64,000 bases of DNA, from the NCBI GenBank assembly GCA_020024555.1, contig JAHHTQ010000001.1, positions 62,001 through 126,000 on the forward strand, in the 5' to 3' direction. The notes below the pieces were generated by a model. It had not been told where the DNA came from. It ran no database searches and worked only from the letters and a program-made list of their open reading frames with translations. The DNA comes from Angelakisella sp. Its GTDB lineage: Bacteria > Bacillota > Clostridia > Oscillospirales > Ruminococcaceae. The position numbers were made by a program, and so were the translations under genes. Below are positions 34,487 through 42,996 of this stretch, piece by piece (position 1 is the stretch's first letter; every line of letters starts with the position of its first letter).

Positions 34487-34559
34487 ACACACATATAATT
34501 TGTCTAATATGGAGCAGATGTTTCTACGTGATGACCGTAAATTTTCACGCTATGGGTGT
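34487..34559 (+). promoter_or_regulatory. Guanine-class purine riboswitch aptamer
   Basis: The sequence carries the purine riboswitch core: P1 9-bp pairing 34487-34495 with 34551-34559 (one A-G mismatch), J1/2 TATAAT, L2 AATATGG, J2/3 GTTTCTAC, P3 GTGA/TCAC with L3 CCGTAAA, and J3/1 ending in C just before TATG. That C is the specificity base that pairs with guanine; adenine riboswitches have U there. P2 can form only with one bulged U (UUUG[U]CU / AGCAGA). It lies upstream of a purine permease gene, which fits. Confidence 0.9.
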
Positions 34560-34646
34560 TCACAACTATGATAATATTGAAAATAAAATGGCAATACGAA
34601 TATAACTATATTTAATATTGATTTATCTTTGTTTTTAATTTTTTGA

Positions 34647-34678
34647 AGCAGGAATGAATACTCATTCTTGCTTTTTTT
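34647..34678 (+). terminator. Riboswitch expression-platform terminator
   Basis: Stem AGCAGGAATGA / TCATTCTTGCT (11 pairs, one G-U), loop ATAC, then seven T. It sits 88 bases after the aptamer and 64 bases before the permease ATG. Together with the aptamer it implies premature termination when guanine is bound. I could not find a clear antiterminator strand. Confidence 0.9.
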
Positions 34679-34741
34679 GTTTATATACTGTTTGTTATAA
34701 ATTAACAGTATGAAATATATAACTTTTTGGAGGAACTTTTA

Positions 34742-36160
34742 ATGTTAGAAAAAATCTTTCATCTGAAAGAACATGGTACTAATGTGAAAACAGAAATAGT
34801 TGCTGGTCTTTCAACTTTTATGACAATGGCATACATAATTGCCCTAAATCCAAACCTACTTACAGGTTTTGGGGCGCATGGTAAAGACTTGTGGAATGCC
34901 GTATTTTTGGCAACTGTGCTTTCTGCTTTTGCCGGAACAGTCCTTATGGCATTTTTGGCGAATAAACCTTTTGCATTGGCATCAGGTATGGGACTTAATT
35001 CATATTTTGCAACAATAGTGGCAACAATAGCGGCAGCTATGGGTGTAAGCTATGTTGAGGCATTTCCTGCCGGTCTTGCAATAATTCTTATTTCAGGTAT
35101 ATTTTTCACAATACTTACACTTCTGAAAGTACGTGAAAAAATAGTCGCAGCTATCCCCGGTTCAGTACGATTGGGTATACCTGCCGGTATAGGTCTAATG
35201 CTTGTAAATATAGGTTTGGGTTCAAATGCAGGTATCTTCACAGATAAAGGCGCTTTCTATATGTTGGGTTCATTTTTTACAAATGGTCCAAGCGCCACAA
35301 AGGCAGCTATGGGTGATGCCTACCCAACAATGATTTTGTATGTTCTTACATTATTTGTTGGTATTTTACTGATATCTGTACTTGCTCATAAAAACGTAAC
35401 AGGTTCAATACTGGTTGGTATAGTTGGCGCATCTGTTTTCTATTGGGCTGGTTCATTTATCCTTGGTAATAATCCTTTTGCAGCTTTGGAAGGCGCTTCA
35501 TTCATACCACCTTTTAAAGATATGTTAAATTTGACATTATTTAAATTTGATTTTAAAGGACTGTTCAGCATTGGCATATTCTCAGCAGTAATGACAATCA
35601 TCTCTTTCTGTATGGTTGATATGTTCGATACGATAGGTACGCTTATCGGTACAGCAAAAAAAGCAAATATGCTTACAGAAACAGGCGAAATGGAAAATAT
35701 GAACAAAGCTATGCTTTCTGACTCTATTGCGACATGTATCGGCGCATGTACAGGTACTTCCACAGTTACAACATTTATTGAATCTGCCGCAGGCGTAGAG
35801 GAGGGTGGACGTACAGGTCTAACTTCACTAACAACAGCTATAATGTTTTTACTTTGTATGTTTATAGCACCTATTGCGGCATTAATTCCACCACCGGCAA
35901 CATCAGCGGCTCTTGTGTATGTTGGCGTGCTTATGATTGGTTCACTGAAAGAAGTAGACTATTCAGATGTTGCGCAATCAGTTCCTGTTGTTCTTATGCT
36001 TGTATTTATGATGGTAACAAGTGGTATAGGTAACGGTATAGGTATAGGACTTATTGCATATACAGCAATTAAGCTATGCACAGGCAGAGTAAAAGAAATT
36101 TCTTGGATAACAGTACTTCTTTCAGTACTGTTCCTAGGTAAATTTTTCTTGGTGTTCTAA
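34742..36160 (+). CDS. pbuG: NCS2/AzgA-family guanine/hypoxanthine permease
   Basis: About 472 residues, 12-13 hydrophobic segments. Family hallmarks: EIVAGLSTFMTMAYIIALNP, LASGMGLNSYFA, GIPAGIGLMLVNIGL, VDMFDTIGTLIGTAKKA and the STVTTFIESAAGVEEGGRTG segment of substrate-site helices. It imports guanine and hypoxanthine with protons. TTGGAGGA at 34727-34734 is the ribosome binding site for ATG 34742. Control by the guanine riboswitch directly upstream supports the substrate. A strong terminator follows. Confidence 0.93.
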   Translation: MLEKIFHLKEHGTNVKTEIVAGLSTFMTMAYIIALNPNLLTGFGAHGKDLWNAVFLATVLSAFAGTVLMAFLANKPFALASGMGLNSYFATIVATIAAAMGVSYVEAFPAGLAIILISGIFFTILTLLKVREKIVAAIPGSVRLGIPAGIGLMLVNIGLGSNAGIFTDKGAFYMLGSFFTNGPSATKAAMGDAYPTMILYVLTLFVGILLISVLAHKNVTGSILVGIVGASVFYWAGSFILGNNPFAALEGASFIPPFKDMLNLTLFKFDFKGLFSIGIFSAVMTIISFCMVDMFDTIGTLIGTAKKANMLTETGEMENMNKAMLSDSIATCIGACTGTSTVTTFIESAAGVEEGGRTGLTSLTTAIMFLLCMFIAPIAALIPPPATSAALVYVGVLMIGSLKEVDYSDVAQSVPVVLMLVFMMVTSGIGNGIGIGLIAYTAIKLCTGRVKEISWITVLLSVLFLGKFFLVF

Positions 36161-36216
36161 TCAATATCGTTTTAATTAATGTAAAGTGAGTGTGTAAAAA
36201 TAGTGTGTACAATAAA

Positions 36217-36246
36217 AACGGAGTGGTTTAAATCACTCCGTTTTTT
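36217..36246 (+). terminator. Intrinsic terminator after pbuG
   Basis: AACGGAGTG / CACTCCGTT with GTTTAAAT loop, followed by TTTTTT. Confidence 0.93.
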
Positions 36247-36306
36247 AATTGCATAAATTTTAAATATTACGTTTATAAGTTATTTTAAATATCGATAATG
36301 TAAAAA

Positions 36307-36639
36307 CTAATACTTATCAAATGAAATTAGGTTGTCAATTTTTTTTATTTGATTTGATATAGTTTGATTTACAATTACAGAATTCGGAATATAATAATTC
36401 ATTAGCCCTGTATGAATTTCCATTGCTGATTTCCAATCTTTTTGTATTAAAATTGAGAGTTCCTCAATATTTTGATAATTATTTTGTCTACATATATCTA
36501 TGTTATTTATTATTATTTTACAAAAATGAAAACATATTGGAAGATTATTACTGTCAATATTTTTTATATAGTATAAAAGCGCAATTAAATTTATCTGTAA
36601 TTCCTCAATTTGTTTTGGAGTATATACGAATTTTGACAC
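36307..36639 (-). CDS. Small helical protein of unknown function
   Basis: 110 residues, starting GTG at 36639 (MSKFVYTPKQIEELQINLIA) with GTGAGGTAATTACT just upstream as ribosome binding site. The sequence is predicted helical, Asn/Ile-rich, with short Cys/His-containing middle (PICFHFCKIIINNIDICRQN) and no membrane segment or recognisable motif. I do not recognise a family. It lies alone between the pbuG terminator and the THUMP methyltransferase gene, about 100 bases downstream of the latter on the same strand. Confidence 0.55.
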   Translation of the reverse strand: MSKFVYTPKQIEELQINLIALLYYIKNIDSNNLPICFHFCKIIINNIDICRQNNYQNIEELSILIQKDWKSAMEIHTGLMNYYIPNSVIVNQTISNQIKKIDNLISFDKY

Positions 36640-36736
36640 AGTAATTACCTCACAAAATAATTAATCGTAATAAATGAAAAGTAGAGAGCGTATAATATCA
36701 GAATAAAGCATATATCTTTACTGCTATTTAAATTTA

Positions 36737-37864
36737 TTATTTATTTTTACGCAAATAACTAAATAGTTGGCATTTAACCATACCATTATAAAGCTTTCTT
36801 CTCTTATCGGCTTTTCTTCCGAATACTTCTTCAAAGTTTTCAAGCGAACTGATAATATAGAAAGAAACATTTTCGTTAGGTACAAATATTTTTCCCATTG
36901 TTCTGTACAGTTCTGTTACTTCTTTTTCGTCAGAGAGTCTTTCACCGTATGGTGGGTTACATACTACAATAGAACGTGTGTCAGGTAGTTTAAAATTGCG
37001 TATATCTGCTGTTGTAGCTGTTATACTGTTTGGAATACCTGCTTTTTTTGCATTTTCAAGCGTAAGATTTACACATTCGGAATCTATATCACTGCCAATC
37101 CCTCTGAATGTTATATCTCGACGAACCATTGATACAGCTCTTTCACGTTCTTCTTTCCATACTTTTTGCGGAATTTCGCTCCATTTTTCAGCAGCAAAAC
37201 GGCGGTATATTCCCGGGGCAATATTCTTCGCTTTGTAAGCTGCTTCTATAAGGAAAGTACCGGAACCACAGAAAGGATCATATATTTGCGTATCCGGATA
37301 TATTCTTGCGAGGTCAAGAATACCGGCAGCCAAAGTTTCTTTTATTGGCGCGGCGTTACTGATACGACGGTAGCCACGTTTGTGTAGGCTTGGACCACTT
37401 GTATCAAGCATAATTGTTACTTGGTCACGCAGTATAGAAAACTGAATTTGATGTACAGCGCCCGTTTCTTCAAACCAATTAACGCCATAAATGGAAGAAA
37501 GTTTTTTTACGATAGCTTTTTTTATGATAGCCTGGCAGTCCGGAATACTGTGAAGCTGTGAGTTAAGAGACCAACCTTTAACAGGGAAAGCATCTTTTTT
37601 GCCAATAAAATCTTGAAGCGGTAGTTTTTCCACATTATCAAAGAGTTCAGTAAAAGTTTGAGCTTTAAAACTTCCCAAAATTATTTGCACTCTCTCTGCT
37701 GTCCGTAGCCAAAGATTGGCGCGAGCAAGCATATTTTCATCACCGCTAAATTCAACTCTACCGTCAGTTACTGTTATATCTTGTCCTTCTATACGTTTAA
37801 CCTCTCCCGAAAGGACACTTTCCAAACCAAAGTTACAGGGACAACAAATACGAAAATTACTCAA
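36737..37864 (-). CDS. THUMP-domain class I SAM-dependent RNA methyltransferase (RlmL/YpsC-like)
   Basis: 375 residues: an N-terminal THUMP RNA-binding domain (about 50-160) and a Rossmann methyltransferase domain with motif I DPFCGSGTFLIEAAYKA and the amino-methylating NPPYGERL motif. Close family members modify guanosine N2 in 23S rRNA (RlmL N-terminal half, YpsC). The start is TTG (MSNFRICCPCNFGLESVLSG), preceded by GAGGTG. Target base not proven by sequence. Confidence 0.88.
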   Translation of the reverse strand: MSNFRICCPCNFGLESVLSGEVKRIEGQDITVTDGRVEFSGDENMLARANLWLRTAERVQIILGSFKAQTFTELFDNVEKLPLQDFIGKKDAFPVKGWSLNSQLHSIPDCQAIIKKAIVKKLSSIYGVNWFEETGAVHQIQFSILRDQVTIMLDTSGPSLHKRGYRRISNAAPIKETLAAGILDLARIYPDTQIYDPFCGSGTFLIEAAYKAKNIAPGIYRRFAAEKWSEIPQKVWKEERERAVSMVRRDITFRGIGSDIDSECVNLTLENAKKAGIPNSITATTADIRNFKLPDTRSIVVCNPPYGERLSDEKEVTELYRTMGKIFVPNENVSFYIISSLENFEEVFGRKADKRRKLYNGMVKCQLFSYLRKNK

Positions 37865-37964
37865 AATACACCTCTAAAATAATGTTAAATTTAATTTTTT
37901 ATATAATCAATATAAAATACTATGATGTGATTATAGCATATAACATAAAAAAAAGCAAAGAAAA

Positions 37965-37995
37965 TAACAGCCAAAAGTAAAACTTTTGACTGTTA
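37965..37995 (-). terminator. Terminator downstream of fba
   Basis: Read on the minus strand: TAACAGTCAAAAG / CTTTTGGCTGTTA, 13 pairs with one G-U, loop TTTTA, followed by TTTTCTTT. Confidence 0.85.
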
Positions 37996-38020
37996 CCGAA
38001 AAAATATTTATTAAGATAAA

Positions 38021-38956
38021 TTATGCTTTGCCTGCGCAACCCAAAACGTTGATAAGTTTGTGCGCAACTAGCTCTTTGATGTGGTCACGAGCTGGTGATA
38101 GGTATTGACGTGGGTCAAAGTGATCTGGGTGCTCAAACATATATTGACGTAGAGAAGCTGTTAGAGCCAAACGCAAGTCTGAGTCAATGTTGATTTTACA
38201 AACAGCCATTGAAGCGGCTTTACGTAGCATTTCTTCGGGAATACCGATAGCATCGGGCATTTTACCGCCAAATTGGTTGATGATTTGAACATCGCTTTGT
38301 GTTACTGATGAAGCGCCATGCAAAACGATAGGGAAGCCCGGTAGACGTTTGCTAACTTCTTCCAAAATATCAAAACGTAGTTCTGGTTTTTGACCCGGTT
38401 TAAATTTGTAAGCGCCGTGGCTTGTACCGATAGCAATAGCCAGTGAGTCAACGCCTGTTCTTGTTACAAATTCTTCAACTTGCGCAGGATCTGTAAAGTG
38501 AGCGTTTTCAGCAGAAACGTTTACATCATCTTCTATACCTGCAAGTTGTCCAAGTTCACCTTCAACTGTAACTCCACGCTCGTGCGCGTAGTCAACAACT
38601 TTCTTTGTAAGAGCGATATTGTCCTCAAAAGCATGGTGAGAACCGTCAATCATTACTGATGTAAAGCCACCGTCTATGCAAGATTTACAAATTTCAAAAT
38701 CAGCACCGTGGTCTAGGTGAAGAACGATTGGCAAGTCTGTATCGGCAATAGCAGCTTCAACAAGTTTTGTTAGGTAAACGTGTTTGGCATATTTTCTTGC
38801 GCCTGCTGAAACTTGTAGGATAACAGGAGCATTGTTTTCTTTTGCAGCTTCTGTGATACCTTGTACAATTTCCATATTGTTTACGTTAAATGCACCGATT
38901 GCATATCCGCCTTCGTAGGCTTTTTTAAACATTTCTTTTGAATTAACTAGTGGCAT
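38021..38956 (-). CDS. fba: Fructose-1,6-bisphosphate aldolase, class II
   Basis: 311 residues, zinc-dependent aldolase of glycolysis. Seen: YAIGAFNVNNMEIVQGI, the catalytic/zinc region LHLDHGADFEICK, EGELGQLAGIEDDV, the second zinc histidine in GTSHGAYKF and VLHGASSV with the phosphate loop. Standard length. Ribosome binding site AAAGGAGATAG. A consensus promoter and a 12-bp dyad in the leader lie upstream. Confidence 0.96.
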   Translation of the reverse strand: MPLVNSKEMFKKAYEGGYAIGAFNVNNMEIVQGITEAAKENNAPVILQVSAGARKYAKHVYLTKLVEAAIADTDLPIVLHLDHGADFEICKSCIDGGFTSVMIDGSHHAFEDNIALTKKVVDYAHERGVTVEGELGQLAGIEDDVNVSAENAHFTDPAQVEEFVTRTGVDSLAIAIGTSHGAYKFKPGQKPELRFDILEEVSKRLPGFPIVLHGASSVTQSDVQIINQFGGKMPDAIGIPEEMLRKAASMAVCKINIDSDLRLALTASLRQYMFEHPDHFDPRQYLSPARDHIKELVAHKLINVLGCAGKA

Positions 38957-38985
38957 TATTCTATCTCCTTTTAATTATCAAATAT

Positions 38986-39012
38986 ATACATTTAATCAAA
39001 GATTAAATGTAT
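38986..39012. promoter_or_regulatory. Perfect 12-bp dyad in the fba leader
   Basis: Arms 38986-38997 and 39001-39012 (ATACATTTAATC AAA GATTAAATGTAT) form a perfect inverted repeat with three central bases. It lies between the fba promoter and start codon, so it may be a leader hairpin or an operator just after the transcription start. Confidence 0.6.
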
Positions 39013-39028
39013 TAAAATCCGCTATTTG

Positions 39029-39057
39029 ATTATACCTAAAAATAATAAAATTTTCAA
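39029..39057 (-). promoter_or_regulatory. Sigma-A promoter for fba
   Basis: On the minus strand TTGAAA (39057-39052), 17-base spacer, TATAAT (39034-39029). Confidence 0.8.
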
Positions 39058-39119
39058 TGCTTTTGTTATACTTTGTATGATATAAACAAGTGTTTTGTAT
39101 AATATTACAATATATTTGA

Positions 39120-39713
39120 TTATTTTTCAAAAACTTTTACACTTTCAATAACAATATCATATAGTGGTTTGTCATTATAATCAACTTTAACATTTGCAAT
39201 TTTATCTACAACATCGAGTCCCTCGATAACTTGCCCAAATACAGTATATTTTTTATCAAGATGCGGACAACCGCCAACTTCTCTGTATTTACTCACTGCT
39301 TCTTCCGACCAAATATTTGACATTTCTTCCATTTGTTCCAAAAGACTTTCGTTTACTTTATCAGAATGTACGATGTAGAATTGACTGCCGATACTGTTTG
39401 GTAAACTTGATTTTGCCATAGCGAGCGCGCCTTTAAAATGATACAGTTTGTCTGAATATTCATCAGCTATGCCATATCCCCAAATAGACTCTCCACCCAT
39501 ACCTGTACCTTGCGGGTCGCCTCCTTGTATCATAAAATCTTGTATTACACGGTGAAAAGTAACTCCGTTATAATATCCGTTTTTGCAGTGCGTTACAAAG
39601 TTTTCCACGCACTTTGGCGCTTCCTCAGGGAAAAACATAAGAGATATATCTCCCATATTTGTTTTTAGTGTTACAGTTGTGCCTTGTGGCGCTTCAAATT
39701 GTATTAAACTCAT
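39120..39713 (-). CDS. Cyclophilin-type peptidyl-prolyl cis-trans isomerase
   Basis: 197 residues with the cyclophilin core: GDISLMFFPEEAPKCVENF, YYNGVTFHRVIQDFMIQGGD (catalytic Arg in FHRV), GSQFYIVHS and KYTVFGQVIEGLDVVDKI. No signal peptide is present, so it should be cytoplasmic, helping protein folding. It contains an extra mid segment (EQMEEMSNIWSEEAVSKYRE) compared with minimal cyclophilins. Follows prmC on the same strand after 24 bases, with GGAGAATAAAT before the ATG. Confidence 0.93.
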   Translation of the reverse strand: MSLIQFEAPQGTTVTLKTNMGDISLMFFPEEAPKCVENFVTHCKNGYYNGVTFHRVIQDFMIQGGDPQGTGMGGESIWGYGIADEYSDKLYHFKGALAMAKSSLPNSIGSQFYIVHSDKVNESLLEQMEEMSNIWSEEAVSKYREVGGCPHLDKKYTVFGQVIEGLDVVDKIANVKVDYNDKPLYDIVIESVKVFEK

Positions 39714-39737
39714 ATTTATTCTCCTGTTATTATATTT

Positions 39738-40607
39738 TTATTTTAATAATACTCCCTTTACAATTCTGTCATTTCCGTTAAAGTCTTTTTGAATAGCTAC
39801 GTCAGTAAAGGAATTTTTTAAAAACAGTTCTTTGACATCATTGCCTTGTGTTTCGCCTATTTCAACAGCAAGCATACCGCCGTTTTTGAGGTAGTCTTTT
39901 GCGATTTGTGTAATATATCTATAAAAAATAAGTCCGTCTTCGCCACCGTCAAGAGCCATACTTGGTTCAAATAACACTTCTTTTTGGAGAAAAGTCATTT
40001 CTTCGGTGGTAATATATGGTGGGTTAGATGTTATCACATCAAATTTACAACTAAAATCAGTATTTTTCAGTGAAAATATATCTTTATTTATAGAAGTAAT
40101 ATTAGTTACATTATTTAAAGTGATATTTTCAGTAAAATATTTATATGCTTTGTGGGATAATTCTACTCCGAAAACATTTGCATCAGGATTGTTTTTTGCA
40201 ATAGAAATTGGTATACAGCCTGTTCCTGAGCATAAATCCAATACAGTCGGTTTATCTGTGTTTTTTATAAAATCCAGTGAAAACTCAACAAGCATTTCGG
40301 TTTCCGGGCGTGGTATTAGTACCCCTTCACCGACAGAAAAGGTTAATCCGAAAAATTCCCATTCACCTAAAATATACTGTAAGGGCTCGCCTTTTGTTCT
40401 TCTTTCTATCATATTTTGGTATTTTATGATATTTTCGTTTGAAACAGGTAAATTTTTATTGAGAATATATTTTTCGTGTGTTAATTCACTTGCTTTAAGT
40501 AGCAGTTGCATAGCGTCAAAATTACAGTTTTCTATATTATGGTTTGCAAGTATGGTTTTCCCCCACAAAAATAAAGAATTATAGGTATAATCAGTAGTTG
40601 TCATCAT
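39738..40607 (-). CDS. prmC: Release factor glutamine methyltransferase PrmC
   Basis: 289 residues. N-terminal helical release-factor-binding domain, then GVLIPRPETEMLVEFSLD, SAM motif VLDLCSGTGCIPISIAKNN and the NPPYIT glutamine-methylating motif. PrmC methylates the GGQ glutamine of RF1 and RF2. Two ATGs are adjacent at the start (MMTTTDYTYN). It overlaps the upstream yqhQ-like gene by 17 bases, so translation is likely coupled. The usual neighbour prfA is not here; yqhQ-prmC is a frequent Clostridia order. Confidence 0.93.
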   Translation of the reverse strand: MMTTTDYTYNSLFLWGKTILANHNIENCNFDAMQLLLKASELTHEKYILNKNLPVSNENIIKYQNMIERRTKGEPLQYILGEWEFFGLTFSVGEGVLIPRPETEMLVEFSLDFIKNTDKPTVLDLCSGTGCIPISIAKNNPDANVFGVELSHKAYKYFTENITLNNVTNITSINKDIFSLKNTDFSCKFDVITSNPPYITTEEMTFLQKEVLFEPSMALDGGEDGLIFYRYITQIAKDYLKNGGMLAVEIGETQGNDVKELFLKNSFTDVAIQKDFNGNDRIVKGVLLK

Positions 40608-41523
40608 CTTTGTTCTCCGGAATAACAGCCTTCATAGCCTCAATAGCGACAGCAAGTTGCTCTAAGTCAGGCTCTCTTGTAGTAAGTCTTTGTAGCCACA
40701 AACCGGGAGCAGAGAAAAATTTTGTGCAGGCATTTGTATATCTACCCGTCAGTTTAATAAATTCATAGGAAATACCGACAATAACGGGAAGAAGCAATAG
40801 TTTAACGGCCATTCTCAAAAATGGATTAAGAGTGGGGACGAAAGATATAACCAAAATAGAAACGACAAGAACAATCAGTATAAAGCTAGTGCCGCAACGT
40901 GGGTGAAAACGTGTATATTTCTTGCAGTTTTCGGGGGTTAATTCTTCACCGGCTTCGTAGCAAGCGATGGTTTTGTGTTCTGCGCCATGATATTCAAACA
41001 CACGCGCAACGTCTTTGTTACGTGAACATAAGAATAGATATAGTAAAAATATCAGTATTTTCAAAAAACCTTCTGCCAAAGTAATAAGAAATGTGCTATC
41101 GGTTATTTTTTTCAGTGGGAAGGTTACGGCAGTTGGAACAACGATAAATAGCAGTATGGCAAGTCCTATTCCAAATACAATAGCTATAAAATTGACAAAG
41201 TCTGCCACTTTGATTTTTAATTTATCGGATATCCATTTTTCAAATTTATTCGGTTCGTCTTCTTCTATGCCTGATTTTTCGGCGCTTTTTGTAAGACAGT
41301 CAAACCCTGTTTTCAGCGTATCTATCATATTGAATATACCACGCACAAAAGGTATTGTGTGCAGTTTGGGTTTCTTACCGTTTTTGTATGTGTCCCAAAC
41401 CTCTGTGTCGGTATTTCCGTTTGAAAGTCTTACTGTCAATGCTGATTTATGCGGACCGCGCATCATAATTCCTTCTATTACAGCTTGACCTCCTATTGAT
41501 GTTTTTTTCTCATTTTTATTCAA
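40591..41523 (-). CDS. yqhQ: DUF1385 family membrane protein YqhQ
   Basis: 310 residues. Signature GGQAVIEGIMMRGPHKSALT at the N-terminus, several transmembrane helices (about 105-160 and 215-260), EYHGAEHKTIACYEAGEELT and the HPRCGTSFIL segment. The family is widespread in Gram-positives and its function is unknown; a metal-dependent role has been suggested from its conserved His/Cys residues but not shown. The start is TTG with AGAAGGA upstream. Part of a run of minus-strand genes from the histidine kinase to the cyclophilin. Confidence 0.92.
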   Translation of the reverse strand: MNKNEKKTSIGGQAVIEGIMMRGPHKSALTVRLSNGNTDTEVWDTYKNGKKPKLHTIPFVRGIFNMIDTLKTGFDCLTKSAEKSGIEEDEPNKFEKWISDKLKIKVADFVNFIAIVFGIGLAILLFIVVPTAVTFPLKKITDSTFLITLAEGFLKILIFLLYLFLCSRNKDVARVFEYHGAEHKTIACYEAGEELTPENCKKYTRFHPRCGTSFILIVLVVSILVISFVPTLNPFLRMAVKLLLLPVIVGISYEFIKLTGRYTNACTKFFSAPGLWLQRLTTREPDLEQLAVAIEAMKAVIPENKDDDNY

Positions 41524-41555
41524 AAAAATGTCCTTCTTTCTTTTATGAAATGTTT

Positions 41556-42968
41556 TTATTTTTTACTATCCAAAGGTAAGACAATAGAAACGGTTGTACC
41601 TACGTTTTTTGTAGATTGAATTTCCAAAGTACCTTTATGTTGAGATATAATTTCGTCTGCGATAGCAAGCCCAATTCCCGAACCTCGTCTGTTGGATTTA
41701 CCTTTGTAGAATTTATTTTTTACATTCGGTAAGTCATCGTTAGAGATACCTATACCCGTATCCTGTATTTTTACGGAAAAATAGGTTTGCGAAAGGGTAG
41801 GGGTTATTGTAATCGTTGACCCTTCGTCAGAATATTTCAGCGCATTGTCAAGAATGTTTATGAAAACTTGTCTTAAACGGTTCTTGTCACCTTGAACAAT
41901 GGCAAAATAATCGGGTTCTTCGTATATAATCTCTTTTTGCTCGTTTTTTGCCCTCTGTGTAAACATCATCACAGCATCGGAAAGCTCGGCAATTACGTCC
42001 ATTTTTACAAGTTCAAGATGTAAGCGACCACTTTGTATTCTTGAAAAATCCAAAAGTTCTTCTACCATAGTTGACAGCCTATCGGCTTCCGACATCATTA
42101 TATTTACACCTTTTGTTACAAGTTCCGAATCCATATTGTTTTTATCGCTTAATAATATTGTTTCGCCCCAACCCTTTATTGCGGTAAGAGGTGTTCTGAG
42201 TTCGTGTGATACAGATGATATAAAATCGTTTTTCAGTCTGTCATTGTTTGCCAGATTTTCCGCCATTTCATTTATAGATAGGCAAAGTTCGCTTATTTCG
42301 TCGTTGGAATGTGTTTCCAAACGTACTGAGAAGTCTCCTTGCGCAATTTTTTTGGTAGATAAATTCATCTGACTGATTGGTTTAATCAGTGAATTTACAA
42401 AGAAAGAGCTTGAAAAAATAACAAATAAAACGATACATATACCAATAGCGCAAACCAAAATCATAATATATAAAATCTGTTGATTTATTTTTTCCAAAGA
42501 GACTACATAGCGCATACCGGAAAGTATTTGCGAAGGGGTAGAGGAGAGAACCGTAATAGCAAGTATTTGTTCATTTGAATATTCCTCTATACATTCACCA
42601 ATTCCTGTTGGCGATTTTAATGCGTTGTTATAGTCTGTAAATTCAGTAGTTACAGTTGGGTGAAATCCGCTGGAAGTAATAATTATTTCTTGTTTGTCAT
42701 TTAGCGCCATAAGTTCGAGTTTGTCCCGATACTCATAATTTTCTATAAGTTGATGCATATTTTGCATAAACTTTTCCGGACTGTCTGAGTACATCTTTTC
42801 AATTTTTTCAGTAACAGCCTCGCTACGTGTATATATATATTGTCTTGCCGCGCTATAATAGTAAGATTTAACCGAAAAATAGGCAACAACAACAATAGCG
42901 ATAACAATAATAAGGATAATGGCAAAACTGTTCATTATCCATTTTCTGGTGATTTTTTTTACTGCCAA
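41556..42968 (-). CDS. Sensor histidine kinase, HAMP-HisKA-HATPase
   Basis: 470 residues. Two transmembrane helices (about 15-35 and 170-195) enclose an extracytoplasmic sensor of about 130 residues with a Cache-like look. HAMP follows (ISQMNLSTKKIAQGDFSVRL), then HisKA SSVSHELRTPLTAIKGWGET with the phosphoacceptor His, and the ATPase with DNALKYSDEGS, QDTGIGISNDD and GSGIGLAIADEI. It resembles PhoR/WalK-type kinases. Starts with TTG. It partners with the response regulator directly upstream (28-base gap), and a lipoprotein gene heads the set. Confidence 0.92.
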   Translation of the reverse strand: MAVKKITRKWIMNSFAIILIIVIAIVVVAYFSVKSYYYSAARQYIYTRSEAVTEKIEKMYSDSPEKFMQNMHQLIENYEYRDKLELMALNDKQEIIITSSGFHPTVTTEFTDYNNALKSPTGIGECIEEYSNEQILAITVLSSTPSQILSGMRYVVSLEKINQQILYIMILVCAIGICIVLFVIFSSSFFVNSLIKPISQMNLSTKKIAQGDFSVRLETHSNDEISELCLSINEMAENLANNDRLKNDFISSVSHELRTPLTAIKGWGETILLSDKNNMDSELVTKGVNIMMSEADRLSTMVEELLDFSRIQSGRLHLELVKMDVIAELSDAVMMFTQRAKNEQKEIIYEEPDYFAIVQGDKNRLRQVFINILDNALKYSDEGSTITITPTLSQTYFSVKIQDTGIGISNDDLPNVKNKFYKGKSNRRGSGIGLAIADEIISQHKGTLEIQSTKNVGTTVSIVLPLDSKK

Positions 42969-42996
42969 AAACCTCTGCCTCCTTTGTGTTTGCCTT

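Noticed and set aside
34487..34559. Adenine or 2'-deoxyguanosine riboswitch
   Set aside because: The specificity base before TATG is C, typical for guanine, and the downstream gene is a guanine/hypoxanthine-type permease. The unusual P2 leaves slight doubt.
40006..40584. A 192-codon plus-strand open frame opposite prmC
   Set aside because: Entirely antisense to prmC, whose motifs are clear; its codon pattern is that of a shadow frame.
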